Positions 8,078-18,123 of a stretch of DNA of 64,000 nt are shown here, one piece after another. This DNA is from Sedimentitalea xiamensis. GTDB lineage: Bacteria; Pseudomonadota; Alphaproteobacteria; Rhodobacterales; Rhodobacteraceae. The stretch is from positions 1 to 64,000 of the forward strand of contig NZ_JASNJE010000005.1 in assembly GCF_030164465.1 (NCBI RefSeq). The letters are read 5' to 3'. The notes beneath the pieces were generated by a model. That model made no database searches. It saw only the letters and a list, made by a program, of their open reading frames with translations, and was not told the origin of the DNA. The position numbers were made by a program, and so were the translations under genes. How positions within the stretch are numbered: the stretch's first letter is position 1; each line of letters opens with the position of its first letter.

Positions 8078-8516
8078 ATGACCGAAGGTGATCTTTTCAA
8101 GGGCTTTCAGAGCAGTCCCGAAATTATCCGCCCGGCGGTGATGCTCTGCGTTCGGTTCCCCTGTCGCTCTGCAACGTGGAGGATCTGCTGCACGGGCGGG
8201 GGATCGAGATCAGCCATGAAACCGTCCGGTTCCGGTGGCAGCGTTTTGGCCCGATGTTCGCCTCGGAGATCCGGAAACGCCGGATCGAAAGGCTGCAATC
8301 CAGCCGATGGAGGCGGCACCTCGACGAGATGTTCGTCAAGATCAATGGCGGGCGATGCGGCGGTTCCGGGGCATGCGAAGTCTGCAGAAATTCGTCTCCG
8401 TCCATGCCTTGGTCCACTACCATTTCAACCAGGAACGCCACCTCTGCTCACGCCGGAACTTCAAGCTCAACCGCGCCGCCGCTCTCGCCGGTTGGCGCGA
8501 CCTTGGCGCGGCATAA
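8078..8516 (+). pseudogene. IS6-family transposase with large internal deletion
   Basis: It starts MTEGDLFKGFQSSPEIIRPA, as in intact IS6 transposases. It then shifts frame near 8165 to MEDLLHGRGIEISHETVRFR, then EIRKRRIERLQSSRW and HLDEMFVKINGG, and jumps directly to AMRRFRGMRSLQKFVSVHAL and the C-terminus ending AGWRDLGAA. The middle third, which carries the second and third catalytic residues, is gone. The first catalytic Asp (LDEMFVK) survives in this copy. It inserted into or was joined to an IS3 OrfB, and on its other side abuts an amidohydrolase fragment. Confidence 0.88.
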
Positions 8517-8562
8517 AGGGCAGGGCTACTGTCCGGCCTGAGACCGGTTCGATTCCGCCTGA

Positions 8563-8660
8563 CACCTCCCGGTCGGAATTGTGGGCATGCGCGGTGAAAT
8601 AAGTTCCCCAGTCGGAAGCGGCCTCGACGGCAGCACGGATCTTGTCCGCGGCGTGATCCG
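8563..8660 (-). pseudogene. Amidohydrolase-type gene fragment
   Basis: About 30 codons on the minus strand read ADKIRAAVEAASDWGTYFTA followed by HAHN. This is the segment found in imidazolonepropionase-like metal-dependent amidohydrolases (pattern EEIRAAVEAAxxWGTYVTAHAYT), including a metal-ligand HxH-like His pair. The frame has no start, the upstream residues do not continue the family, and an IS6 remnant ends 46 bases away. Probably a gene destroyed during insertion-sequence traffic. Confidence 0.4.
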
Positions 8661-8871
8661 CTCGGCCAGGTCTTGCCCACGCATCCGGAAGCCGGCCGCG
8701 GGGCGCAGCTGAATTGGCACCATTTTGGCACCGGAGGCCCGGGCCATCGACATATCGGCCGACGTCACCGCTATCTCTTCGCAGGAGATGGATGCGACAG
8801 GAACGCATCGCAAAAAAAGTCGTTGTGGCGGGCAATCTGCCGTGATCTCCTTCTGCCGAAGGAAAATTGCT

Positions 8872-10026
8872 TTGGTCGAAGAACTGCGAAAAACGATTCT
8901 CGATATCTACGACGCGGCCTCGGACCCGAGCTTGTGGCCCGAAGCCCTTCAAGCTCTGGCGGATAGCGTCGATGCGGTCGGCTGCATTGTATTCGAATGG
9001 CGCCAACACGATCCGGGGCAAAAGATCGTCGCGCAGCTGGCTTCTTCCTACTATGATCCGGCGGTTATCGAAGGCTATATCCATCGCTGCCATGCGTCCG
9101 AAGCCGAAGACCAGGCGATCTTCGAAGCGCATTCGATGCGATCCGACGGCATCGACCTGATTGAAGACGATGTCATCGCGCCATCGATCGACGCGTTGAC
9201 GGCGCGTTCAAACGTAGTGGCGTTGCAGCGTTTCGGAATCCTGCATCGCGCGGCAGGGCTGTTGGACAAGGACAACGTCACTCAGGCGCGTTTCTCACTC
9301 CAGCTTGGCGCCGGTCGTGGCCGTCTCACCGTGCCGGAGCGTGACAGGCTGGCCGAACTGCTGCCGCATGTCGCCAAGGCAATGAATCTGGGGCGCGCCG
9401 CGCGCGAACTGAGCCGTGTATTCGGCGGCGTCTTGTCTGCAATAGACCGTCTTGGGATCGGAATCTGTCTGCTCGATCGGGAGGGTCGCGTCGTCCATGT
9501 CAACGAGGAGTTCTTACGGCAGATCGACCGGTTCCGGCTCTTTTCCAGGACACCCACCGGCCATCTTCGCTTTGCCCGGCCCGAGGATCAGCGACAATTC
9601 TCCGCTCTGCTGGACGATGCGCTGAATCACGGCCGGTTCGGCGCGCGCCCCCGCAAGGAAGCCATTGCCGTGCATCGGGACAGCTTTCTTTGTATTGAGG
9701 TTGTGCCGCTGCATACCTCGGCCGAGATCGGCACACGCCCCTTTGACGGGGTTGTCCTTTACAGCACAGATACGAGCCGGCCATGGTCTTGCGACGTTGA
9801 ACCGATGGCCGCGGTTTACGGATTGACCGAAGCGGAGGCCGAAATCCTGTCCTTCGTGGCAGCCGGGTTGACGAACGCGCAGATCAGTGAAGCGCGGGGG
9901 CGGTCGATCGCTACGATCAACACGCAGGTAAAGTCGGTCCTGTCCAAGACCGGCTGTCAGACACGGACGCAACTGGTCCGGTTGATGTTGAATTTCGGGA
10001 CAACCTATCTCTCCCCTCCGACCTGA
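8872..10026 (+). CDS. LuxR-type helix-turn-helix transcriptional regulator
   Basis: About 384 residues. The C-terminus is a LuxR/GerE HTH: LTEAEAEILSFVAAGLTNAQ, then GRSIATINTQVKSVLSKTGC, then RTQLVRLM. The long N-terminal part (LRKTILDIYDAASDPSLWPE, then a PAS-like stretch around IGICLLDREGRVVHVNEEF) resembles the sensory half of alphaproteobacterial LuxR proteins with unknown ligand. I favour the TTG at 8872 because GAAGGA lies eight bases upstream and family-like sequence starts there; GTG 8842 or ATG 8725 are alternatives. It lies directly upstream of a secreted VPLPA-tail protein and the Tad locus, either of which it might control. Confidence 0.8.
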   Translation: MVEELRKTILDIYDAASDPSLWPEALQALADSVDAVGCIVFEWRQHDPGQKIVAQLASSYYDPAVIEGYIHRCHASEAEDQAIFEAHSMRSDGIDLIEDDVIAPSIDALTARSNVVALQRFGILHRAAGLLDKDNVTQARFSLQLGAGRGRLTVPERDRLAELLPHVAKAMNLGRAARELSRVFGGVLSAIDRLGIGICLLDREGRVVHVNEEFLRQIDRFRLFSRTPTGHLRFARPEDQRQFSALLDDALNHGRFGARPRKEAIAVHRDSFLCIEVVPLHTSAEIGTRPFDGVVLYSTDTSRPWSCDVEPMAAVYGLTEAEAEILSFVAAGLTNAQISEARGRSIATINTQVKSVLSKTGCQTRTQLVRLMLNFGTTYLSPPT

Positions 10027-10151
10027 AACCGTTGTCGATTTCGTGGCTCTCACCCTTTCGGGCGATGACACACCGCCGCACCTTGCAGAGACTGGATGCA
10101 CCAGGGCGGCATCGCCGGCCCTTTCGGTTCATTCAAGAAGGGAAGTGCAAC

Positions 10152-11036
10152 ATGACGTGTTCAAACTCTCCAGTACTCGGCATTTCTTTGACCTTCGCCG
10201 TCCTGTTCGCAGTGCCGGTCAGCGCGGCGACGGTCAATCTCTCTACCGATGCCTATACGCAGCGTGCGGGGCAGAGCGGTGCCGAGGCCGATCTCTACTA
10301 CCGAAGCACCAGAAACACCGAACTCGATACGCGTGACTTTGCCTTTGATTCACTTCTGTCCAATTCGAACCAGTCGACCAGTCTCGACCCGCTGAGTTCC
10401 AGGGCCTTCGCCTACGCCAACGGAGATATCGGAGCGCTGCGTATCCGGACCGGAACGGAATCGACCGACGAAGGCTACGCTTCCGCCTCGGCGTCCGCAA
10501 CCATCACCGAGACCTTCCGGCTCACCGGTGCCGGCCGATTGACGGCCTTGCTGAAACTGGACGGCTGGTGGGACCTGCAGGCTGCTGGCGGAGCGGGATA
10601 CAGCATTCAGTCCTCAGTGTGCATCGCCTGTTTTTCCGGGAACCCGATCCGTGACAGTTTCAGTGCCTCGCCGGCGATCAACGGTTACAGCGAGACCATA
10701 GAAGAACAAATTCTCCGGGTCAGCGTATGGTTTGACGCGGGGCAGACGCCGATAGAAACTTCGGTTCGATGGACATTGTCGGCTCTCCAGAATACACCCG
10801 GAGGCATCAACTTCTCAAATACCGGGCGGCTTCTCGTGACAGTCGAGGATGGCCTTGTCGCCACACCGCTCGACCCCGGTTTCCTGTCCGCGCCGATCTA
10901 TTCCGACACCGCCGACCCGTCTGCGGTGCCCTTGCCCGCGTCGTGGATGATGTCGCTGGTTTCGGTTTCTGTCTTCCTGGCTCTTGCAAGGCGGTGTCGG
11001 TCCGCCCCGACCGGGTATCCGGGCACGGCAACCTGA
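10152..11036 (+). CDS. Secreted protein with VPLPA-type C-terminal sorting signal
   Basis: A 294-residue exported protein. It has a signal peptide (SPVLGISLTFAVLFAVPVSA, cleavage before ATVNL), a central domain rich in Ser, Thr and Gly with no family I recognise, and a C-terminal tail VPLPASWMMSLVSVSVFLAL followed by ARRCR. The last element is the tripartite VPLPA-CTERM signal (motif, membrane helix, basic end) recognised by exosortase/rhombosortase-type systems in Rhodobacterales. The start at ATG 10152 has GGAAG upstream and begins the signal peptide; the longer frame from 10032 would put 40 polar residues before it. Likely an envelope or matrix protein. Confidence 0.82.
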   Translation: MTCSNSPVLGISLTFAVLFAVPVSAATVNLSTDAYTQRAGQSGAEADLYYRSTRNTELDTRDFAFDSLLSNSNQSTSLDPLSSRAFAYANGDIGALRIRTGTESTDEGYASASASATITETFRLTGAGRLTALLKLDGWWDLQAAGGAGYSIQSSVCIACFSGNPIRDSFSASPAINGYSETIEEQILRVSVWFDAGQTPIETSVRWTLSALQNTPGGINFSNTGRLLVTVEDGLVATPLDPGFLSAPIYSDTADPSAVPLPASWMMSLVSVSVFLALARRCRSAPTGYPGTAT

Positions 11037-11054
11037 CGAACTGCGCAGCACCGG

Positions 11055-11094
11055 AATGCGTCGCCACTCTCGCCGGGTGGCGCCGCATTGGCGT
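11055..11094 (+). pseudogene. Possible IS6 transposase C-terminal scrap
   Basis: The bases encoding ECVATLAGWRRIG resemble the RAAALAGWRDLGAA terminus of the degenerate IS6 copy at 8.5 kb, with most base positions matching over about 40 nt. Too short to be certain. Confidence 0.3.
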
Positions 11095-11115
11095 GGGACA
11101 GATGCCGGCTGTCCC
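11095..11115 (+). terminator. Hairpin downstream of the VPLPA protein gene
   Basis: Perfect 7 bp arms GGGACAG and CTGTCCC enclose a 7-base loop, 58 bases after the stop. No T-run follows, so it may be a Rho-assisted terminator or simply a secondary structure. Confidence 0.35.
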
Positions 11116-11496
11116 GTCACCTCCGGGACGCGTTGAAAACCATCCGGCACCCCCTGACGGCACGATCTCGACGCAGCGCGAGGGGCGGAGCGGAGGTTCT
11201 GGCGCAGGCCGGTGCAATCGCTCTGACATCAGGGCCACATGCCGCTGAGAAGCCGGCCTTCCGATCCGGTCGCGTCGGGATTTCTCTTTTGTCTGAAAGG
11301 GCTATACCGGATGCCCGGTTCGGGTCGACAAACCGTCCGATTGTGAAGTCTTTCAACCCCGGCGGGAAATTTCAACAGGTTTGGACGATGCGCCGCCGTC
11401 TTTGGCGGGCGTAGTCTGATTGCAAGCTCTCATGACGAGGGGGCTTGCTTTGCTGCGGATTGACTGCGGCTGGACCCACTGAACAGGAGTATCGAA

Positions 11497-11670
11497 ATGT
11501 GGAAATTCGTTGAAATCATGAACCGTCTGCGCCGTGACGAGCGTGGTGCCACCATCGTGGAATATGGCGTGGCGCTGACGATTGTTGCCGCTCTTGGCAC
11601 GGGGGTGCTGACTACGTTGGGCGCTGACGTGCTCGGCCAATTCAACACTGCCGAAGGCCTGATTCCCTAA
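11497..11670 (+). CDS. flp: Flp-type type IVb pilin
   Basis: A 57-residue prepilin, the structural subunit of the Tad pilus. It has a basic leader (MWKFVEIMNRLRRDERG) cut after Gly by the prepilin peptidase. The mature N-terminus ATIVEYGVALTIVAALGTGV carries Glu5 and Tyr6, the conserved pair of Flp pilins, inside the hydrophobic assembly helix. The AGGAG at 11485-11489 is well spaced from the ATG. It is separated by 134 bases from cpaB, as expected for a pilin that is expressed more strongly than the assembly genes. Confidence 0.9.
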   Translation: MWKFVEIMNRLRRDERGATIVEYGVALTIVAALGTGVLTTLGADVLGQFNTAEGLIP

Positions 11671-11804
11671 CAGGTGGCAGCTCGCCAATTTCCGAGAGCA
11701 GATCCGGGGTGCGGCGGTTCCAGCCGCCGCGCCCTATCTCGGAGGTTTGGCGGCTACACCGCCTTTGAACCGACACCGTCGCAAGACAGCGAAAGGAGAC
11801 CGAC

Positions 11805-12614
11805 ATGAGATTTTCCGCCTTGATCACCGCACTTACGGGGCTCGCCGTGGCCGGGGGGTCGGTCTATGTGGCGCGCGATTATATCCGGATCGACAAGGGT
11901 CCGGCGCAGGCCACGGCCGAAAGCGAGACCGTCGGCGTCATCGTCGCCTCCCGCGATATCGTCTTTGGCGAAGCCATCGAGCCGAACATGCTGACCACGA
12001 TCGACTGGCCGCGCGCATCGCTGCCGGCCGGCGTCTACACCGGCTACAAGACCCTGCTGGGCGATGGCAACCAGCCGCCCCGCCGTGCCCGCCGGGCGAT
12101 TTCGCAAGGCGAACTGATCCTGCACGCCAAGGTCTCTGACTTTGGCGAAAAAGTCACCATCGTGCAGACCATTGGCGCGAAAAACCGCGCGATGGCCATC
12201 GAAGTGGATGCCGAAACCGCCGTGGGCGGCTTCGTGACGCCCGGCGACCGGGTCGACATCGTTCTGACCCAGGGCAGGAGCGAGGGTTTGAGCGCCATCA
12301 CCATCCTTCAGAACATCCGCGTGATCGGCGTCGATCAGGAAGCCGACGAACAGACCGACCAGCCCAGCGTGGCCCGCACCGTGACCGTGGAGGTCACGCC
12401 GGACGAAGGTCAGCGCCTGGCGCTGGCGCAGCGGGCAGGGCGGCTCAGTCTGACGCTGCGGTCCATCGAGGACACCGAGAACCGGAGCCTCGAGATGACC
12501 CGGCTCAACGACCTGCTGCGCGAACCCGAACCGGAGGTCGCGGAGGAAGCGCCGCGCAAGTCGGTGATCCGCGTCCGCCGCGGCACCGACCTGACCGAAA
12601 CCGTGATCAACTGA
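11805..12614 (+). CDS. cpaB: Flp pilus assembly protein CpaB/RcpC
   Basis: A 269-residue periplasmic protein of the Tad secretion machine. It has an N-terminal membrane anchor (LITALTGLAVAGGSVYVA), then a SAF domain (VGVIVASRDIVFGEAIEPNM, then LPAGVY), then the RcpC-specific part with VDAETAVGGFVTPGDRVDIV, LTQGR and LQNIRVIGVDQ. CpaB works with the outer-membrane secretin CpaC/RcpA; here the next gene is not a secretin but a TadG-like gene, which is unusual. AAAGGAG precedes the ATG. Confidence 0.93.
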   Translation: MRFSALITALTGLAVAGGSVYVARDYIRIDKGPAQATAESETVGVIVASRDIVFGEAIEPNMLTTIDWPRASLPAGVYTGYKTLLGDGNQPPRRARRAISQGELILHAKVSDFGEKVTIVQTIGAKNRAMAIEVDAETAVGGFVTPGDRVDIVLTQGRSEGLSAITILQNIRVIGVDQEADEQTDQPSVARTVTVEVTPDEGQRLALAQRAGRLSLTLRSIEDTENRSLEMTRLNDLLREPEPEVAEEAPRKSVIRVRRGTDLTETVIN

Positions 12615-12637
12615 ACCGGGAAGAGGAGGGACCGCCG

Positions 12638-14278
12638 TTGAAACCCGCTTGTGCCATAGGCCGATTTGGCCGGTCCGAGGACGGCGCGATCCTGGTTTTC
12701 GTCGCGGTCAGCCTGGCGGCGATGCTTGGAATGGCCGCGCTGGCGTTCGATTTCGGGCGCGTCACCGTCACGCAAAGCGAATTGCAAAGCTATGCCGACA
12801 ACGTGGCGCTGGCCGCTGCCGGAGAGCTCGACGGTCACGCGGATGCGATCACCCGCGCCACCGGCGCCGCGGCGAACATGATCAGCGACCGGCAGACATT
12901 CGGGATCCGCAACAAGGACCAGATGCTGTCGGGAAACACCGACTACCAGCTGTTCTTCTATGCGGCGCCGGCCAATCCCGATATCGAACCGGCCCAGGCG
13001 GGTCAGTTGCTCGACCCGTCCGATCCGGCCAGCGCGTTGCAGGCGGCCTTTGTGCGGGTGGTGGTGGCGACCCACGAAATCGATACGCCGCTGGCGGCGG
13101 CGGTGGCATCGCTGATCGGCGATTCCTACCGCTTTACCTCGGTCGATGCGGAGGCGGTGGCCGGGTTCACCCTGACCGCCTGCGACATCACCCCGATGTT
13201 CTTCTGCCTTCCGCAGCCGGGTCTGAACGTGACCGAGGGCCAGATGATCAAGATGGTCAGCCAAGGCGGCGGCAGCCAGCAATGGGGCGCCGGGAATTTC
13301 GGTTTTCTTCAGGCCAATGACGTGTTGGGGATCGACGAGGGCGGCGCCTGCGCTTCCGCCCCCGCGGGGCAGGAAGATTCCTGCGCCCTGGCGGCTTCCC
13401 GATCGGTGTCGCAGTGTTTCAGCCAGAGGGGCGTCGAGACGAAACCGGGGCTGAGCGTCGGCAACATGATCGCCGGGTTCAACACCCGCTTTGACCAGTA
13501 TGATGCGACATCCAAGCAGTTCCGGAACGCGGCAAAGTATGACGTGGACAATTTCGCCGCCGCACCGAACGTTCTGGACGGCTGGATCACGCAGGCCAAC
13601 GGGAACAATTGCACCGTGACCGAGGCCCCGCCTTACGAGGTCGCAGGCGTCATCAACCCCGCCGCGACCATCGGGCTGCCGCTGGACGATTGCTTTGCCG
13701 GCGGGGGCGCTTGCCCGGTCTATCAGACGGATGGCCAGGGGGCGATCCTGACCGACGCGGACGGAAACCCGGTGGCGGCTGTCGACGGCAATGGCGACCC
13801 GGTCACCACGCGGATCGGCGACGGCGATTTCAGCACCGGCCTGCAAGACTACCTGACGGTGAATTACGGCGGCGCCGCTCCCGCGTGGTTCCCGGCCAGC
13901 GGCACCCGCTATGACATCTACAAGGCCGAGGTGGCGAACCAGTCCGCACTCCAGTCCCTGCTGGCCGCCGCAGGCAAGGCCGAGAGCAACCTGCCGGGGT
14001 GCCAGCCCGCCTCGTCGTCTGCGGCCGCGAACCCCTACCGCCGGGTGGTCGTTGCCGCCGGGATCGACTGCAATACCTATCAGGGCGAACTCAATGGCGG
14101 CTCCGGCACCATTCCGGTGTCGAAATTTGTCGAGATTTTCCTGATCCGCCCGTCCGAGTCGGACGGCACCGGCGCCAGGGCCGTGATCTACGGAGAGGTC
14201 ATCCGGACCATCGAAAGCGGCGTGGGCGGCGGCAGCGCCGGCGGCATCCTCCACGATGTCGTGCAACTGTACAGGTAG
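12638..14278 (+). CDS. TadG-like pilus-assembly protein
   Basis: A 546-residue protein with an N-terminal pilin-like membrane segment (SEDGAILVFVAVSLAAMLGM, then AALAFDFGRVTV) followed by a long extracytoplasmic domain. The order, with TadE-like genes after it, matches TadG, a minor pseudopilin that aids Flp assembly or surface anchoring. The start is a TTG with a strong GAGGAGGG eight bases upstream. Many cysteines in the distal domain suggest disulfides. The central part contains low-complexity Asp/Gly/Asn segments. TadG homologs often carry a vWA domain; I do not see a clear MIDAS motif. Confidence 0.8.
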   Translation: MKPACAIGRFGRSEDGAILVFVAVSLAAMLGMAALAFDFGRVTVTQSELQSYADNVALAAAGELDGHADAITRATGAAANMISDRQTFGIRNKDQMLSGNTDYQLFFYAAPANPDIEPAQAGQLLDPSDPASALQAAFVRVVVATHEIDTPLAAAVASLIGDSYRFTSVDAEAVAGFTLTACDITPMFFCLPQPGLNVTEGQMIKMVSQGGGSQQWGAGNFGFLQANDVLGIDEGGACASAPAGQEDSCALAASRSVSQCFSQRGVETKPGLSVGNMIAGFNTRFDQYDATSKQFRNAAKYDVDNFAAAPNVLDGWITQANGNNCTVTEAPPYEVAGVINPAATIGLPLDDCFAGGGACPVYQTDGQGAILTDADGNPVAAVDGNGDPVTTRIGDGDFSTGLQDYLTVNYGGAAPAWFPASGTRYDIYKAEVANQSALQSLLAAAGKAESNLPGCQPASSSAAANPYRRVVVAAGIDCNTYQGELNGGSGTIPVSKFVEIFLIRPSESDGTGARAVIYGEVIRTIESGVGGGSAGGILHDVVQLYR

Positions 14279-14282
14279 GGCG

Positions 14283-14789
14283 ATGATCCGTTTCCTTCAC
14301 AATAGAACCGACAGGTTTCGCCGCTTTCTGGGCGCCGAAGACGGGGCCGCTCTGGTCGAATTCGCGCTGTTGCTACCGCTGATGCTGGTGCTTTTCGCCC
14401 TGATTGCCGAAGGCGGGCGGCTGTTCTGGTCCTATCAGAACGCGATCACCGGGGTGCGCGACACGGCGCGCCACCTGGGCCGTATGGCCCCGGCGGACAT
14501 GTGCGCCGCCACGCCGAGCGCCGCGATCGGCGACTACACCGGGTTCGTGACCAGCACGCTCACGAACCTGTCCAGCGGCACGATCGAAGTCGGGCTTGAC
14601 CGGCTTGGCCTGGAATGCGTCGGCGCGGCGGGCGACTACCGAGTGTCACCGGCGCCGGTGGCGGTGGTCACGGCGACCCTCACGATCACCGATCTTCCCT
14701 TTGCGCCGCTCTTTCAACTGGTCGGCGGAGCGTCTGCGACGCGGATCGAGACCACCATCACCGATCGCAGCCGGGTGTTCGGACCATGA
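14283..14789 (+). CDS. TadE-like pseudopilin (first copy)
   Basis: A 168-residue pseudopilin. After a basic start, the segment GAEDGAALVEFALLLPLMLV, then LFALIAEGGRLFW, contains the TadE signature: Gly at the cleavage position, Glu in the mature N-terminus, then a hydrophobic helix. It lies 4 bases after the tadG-like stop, and its own stop overlaps the next tadE-like gene by ATGA. It is processed by the prepilin peptidase encoded at the end of the locus. Role: minor component of the Tad assembly machinery. Confidence 0.87.
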   Translation: MIRFLHNRTDRFRRFLGAEDGAALVEFALLLPLMLVLFALIAEGGRLFWSYQNAITGVRDTARHLGRMAPADMCAATPSAAIGDYTGFVTSTLTNLSSGTIEVGLDRLGLECVGAAGDYRVSPAPVAVVTATLTITDLPFAPLFQLVGGASATRIETTITDRSRVFGP

Positions 14790-15481
14790 CGCAACGCATC
14801 CGAATGACCCGCCGCGACCTGAACCGGCTTGCACGCAACGAAGATGGCGCGACCCTGGTCGAGATCGCCTTCGTGCTGCCGCTGTTCCTGCTGATCTTCC
14901 TCGGCCTCATCGACTTCGGCCGGCTCGCCTTTCACTTCGCGGCGGCCGAAAAGGCGGTGCAGGTGGCCGCCCGCATCGCCGCCGTGCAGCCTGCGGTATG
15001 CAGCGGATTGCCGGCCACCAATGGGCGCGGCAGCTATTCGGACGCGACCGGGCCGCGCTATGGCACCAACTGCGCCCATGCCCAGGGTGTCTGCCTCGAT
15101 CCACAGATCGCTCCCTGTTCGGCAAGCGCCACCGCCGGCGCCGACGCCCAGGGCACCGCCGACCGGATCTGGACCATGCTGCAATTCGCGGTCCCGAACG
15201 ACCCGACGGCCGATTTCGACCGGAGCAACATCACCTTCGACTATGAATTCGAACCCGCGATGAACTTTCTCGGGGGGCCGTTCGTCCCGATGGTCACGGT
15301 CACGATCGAGGAATTGCCGTTTCGCTTCGTTTCGCCGCTGGGGGCACTCGCCGCCCTGGCGATCGGGGGCGCAACGTCTGAAACCGACGCACTGACCGCC
15401 GTGACCACCAGTTTCAAGATCTTCTCGGATTTCAGCGCCAGCATGCCCGGTGAGGATCTGTCCCGAGGAACCAGTGGCTGA
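14786..15481 (+). CDS. TadE-like pseudopilin (second copy)
   Basis: A 231-residue pseudopilin with the same architecture as its neighbour: NEDGATLVEIAFVLPLFLLI, then FLGLIDFGRLAF. It then has a periplasmic domain with several Cys residues (Cys65, and a cluster at about 92-112). The ATG overlaps the upstream stop by four bases, so the two pseudopilins are probably made in fixed ratio. The mature domain is longer than that of the first copy. Confidence 0.87.
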   Translation: MTQRIRMTRRDLNRLARNEDGATLVEIAFVLPLFLLIFLGLIDFGRLAFHFAAAEKAVQVAARIAAVQPAVCSGLPATNGRGSYSDATGPRYGTNCAHAQGVCLDPQIAPCSASATAGADAQGTADRIWTMLQFAVPNDPTADFDRSNITFDYEFEPAMNFLGGPFVPMVTVTIEELPFRFVSPLGALAALAIGGATSETDALTAVTTSFKIFSDFSASMPGEDLSRGTSG

Positions 15482-15506
15482 GCGAAAAGGAACAAGGAGT
15501 ACACCC

Positions 15507-16721
15507 ATGACCGATCCGATATCCATAATCCTGCTGTCCGACAGCGATGCGATGAACGAAGCCGTCGGCACGGCGGTCGCGCAGCTTGACGGTCACACGC
15601 TGAAGCTCTGCGACGGAAACCTTGCGTCGGTCAACGGTTCGGCGGTCCAGTTCCTCAACGCGCATGATCTGCTGATCTTCCGGGTGTCCGATACGCAGGA
15701 CGCCGAAGTGGTGCGCAAGCTGCGCGGGCAGGTCGGCGGTTCGGGCATGCTGATGGCGCTCTGCGACCAGGACATCCCGCTGTCCGAGGCGCGCGCCTTG
15801 AAGCAGGCCGGTGTCGATGAAATCCTGCCCTTTCCGGTCGCGCGCGACGAACTTGCCGAGCAGATCCAGCGCCTGGCCACACCCAGATCCATGCTGCCCA
15901 CGATCTACACGCGGCCGGCCGGGCAACCGCTGGGCCAGATCATCGGCATCTGCCCGGTGCGCGGCGGAATCGGCGCCTCGACCCTGGCCGTCAATCTCGC
16001 CGACCAGTTGCAGGATCGCACCGGATTCTTCCGCAAGCGCACCCGCAACCGCGTCGCGGTCGTCGATCTGGACCTGCAATTCGGCAGCATCGCCACCGAA
16101 CTGGATCTGCCCCCCTCCGCGGGCCTCTACAAGATGGGCCGGGACAAGGTGAAGCCGGACCGCACCTTTCTGGAACAATGCCTCATCCGCCATGACTCGG
16201 GGCTCGAGGTTTTGACCGCGCCGGACGAATTCATGCCGCTCGATGTGTTCAGCGGCAATCAGATGACCGCGCTGATCGACACCCTGCGTCAGGAATTCGA
16301 TTTCGTGGTTGTCGATCTGCCGCGCAGCCTGGTGGATTGGCTCGACGCGATCGTGTCGGCCTGCGACCGGATGCTGCTGGTAACCGACAGCACGGTGCCA
16401 TCGATCCGCCAGGCTTATCGGCTGATCGACTTCTTCGCGCAGACGCGGCTCGAACCGCCGGTGGAGATCGTCGTCGGCCACGAGAAGAAACCGTTGTTCA
16501 AGGCCGGACATCACGGCGAGGCGGAAAAGGTCCTGGGACGCGCACTGCGCTATTGGTTGCCCCATGACCCCCGTCATGCCCGGATCGCGCTCGACCGCGG
16601 CCAGCTGCTTTCTCAGGCCGCGAGTGGCTGTGCGCTGTCCAAGGCAATTCGCGCCATGAGCCGGGAAATCCTGCACGAAACGCAAGCCCACACCGACGAA
16701 CGCACCCGCGACGCCGCCTAA
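15507..16721 (+). CDS. cpaE: Tad pilus localisation ATPase CpaE/TadZ
   Basis: A 404-residue protein. Its N-terminus resembles a response-regulator receiver (IILLSDSDAM, then LIFRVSD, ending GVDEILPFPVARDEL), followed by a ParA/MinD-like ATPase: CPVRGGIGASTLAVNLADQL, VAVVDLDLQFGS, and FVVVDLPRS. The P-loop lacks the usual second Lys (GGIGAS rather than GKGGxGKT), as in TadZ proteins, so nucleotide turnover may be weak. CpaE places the pilus machine at its cell site. The ATG at 15507 has AAGGAG upstream; the longer frame overlaps the tadE gene. Confidence 0.92.
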   Translation: MTDPISIILLSDSDAMNEAVGTAVAQLDGHTLKLCDGNLASVNGSAVQFLNAHDLLIFRVSDTQDAEVVRKLRGQVGGSGMLMALCDQDIPLSEARALKQAGVDEILPFPVARDELAEQIQRLATPRSMLPTIYTRPAGQPLGQIIGICPVRGGIGASTLAVNLADQLQDRTGFFRKRTRNRVAVVDLDLQFGSIATELDLPPSAGLYKMGRDKVKPDRTFLEQCLIRHDSGLEVLTAPDEFMPLDVFSGNQMTALIDTLRQEFDFVVVDLPRSLVDWLDAIVSACDRMLLVTDSTVPSIRQAYRLIDFFAQTRLEPPVEIVVGHEKKPLFKAGHHGEAEKVLGRALRYWLPHDPRHARIALDRGQLLSQAASGCALSKAIRAMSREILHETQAHTDERTRDAA

Positions 16722-16734
16722 CCGGAGATACCAG

Positions 16735-18120
<1,386 letters not shown>

Positions 18121-18123
18121 GCC

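Larger units (their letters stand above)
11037..11496. other. 460 bp intergenic region before the Tad locus
   Basis: This region separates the VPLPA protein from the pilin gene. It contains a 40-base IS6-like scrap, a GC hairpin at 11095-11115, and otherwise no coding potential I can support. The promoter of the pilin gene is expected in the last 100 bases; I could not fix a -10/-35 pair. Confidence 0.5.

Noticed and set aside
11805-12640. Secretin gene hidden between cpaB and the tadG-like gene
   Set aside because: Only 23 bases separate the two genes, and no secretin motif occurs in either.
12410-14266. 618-codon minus-strand frame opposite the tadG-like gene
   Set aside because: Antisense shadow caused by high GC; it interrupts an otherwise continuous Tad operon.
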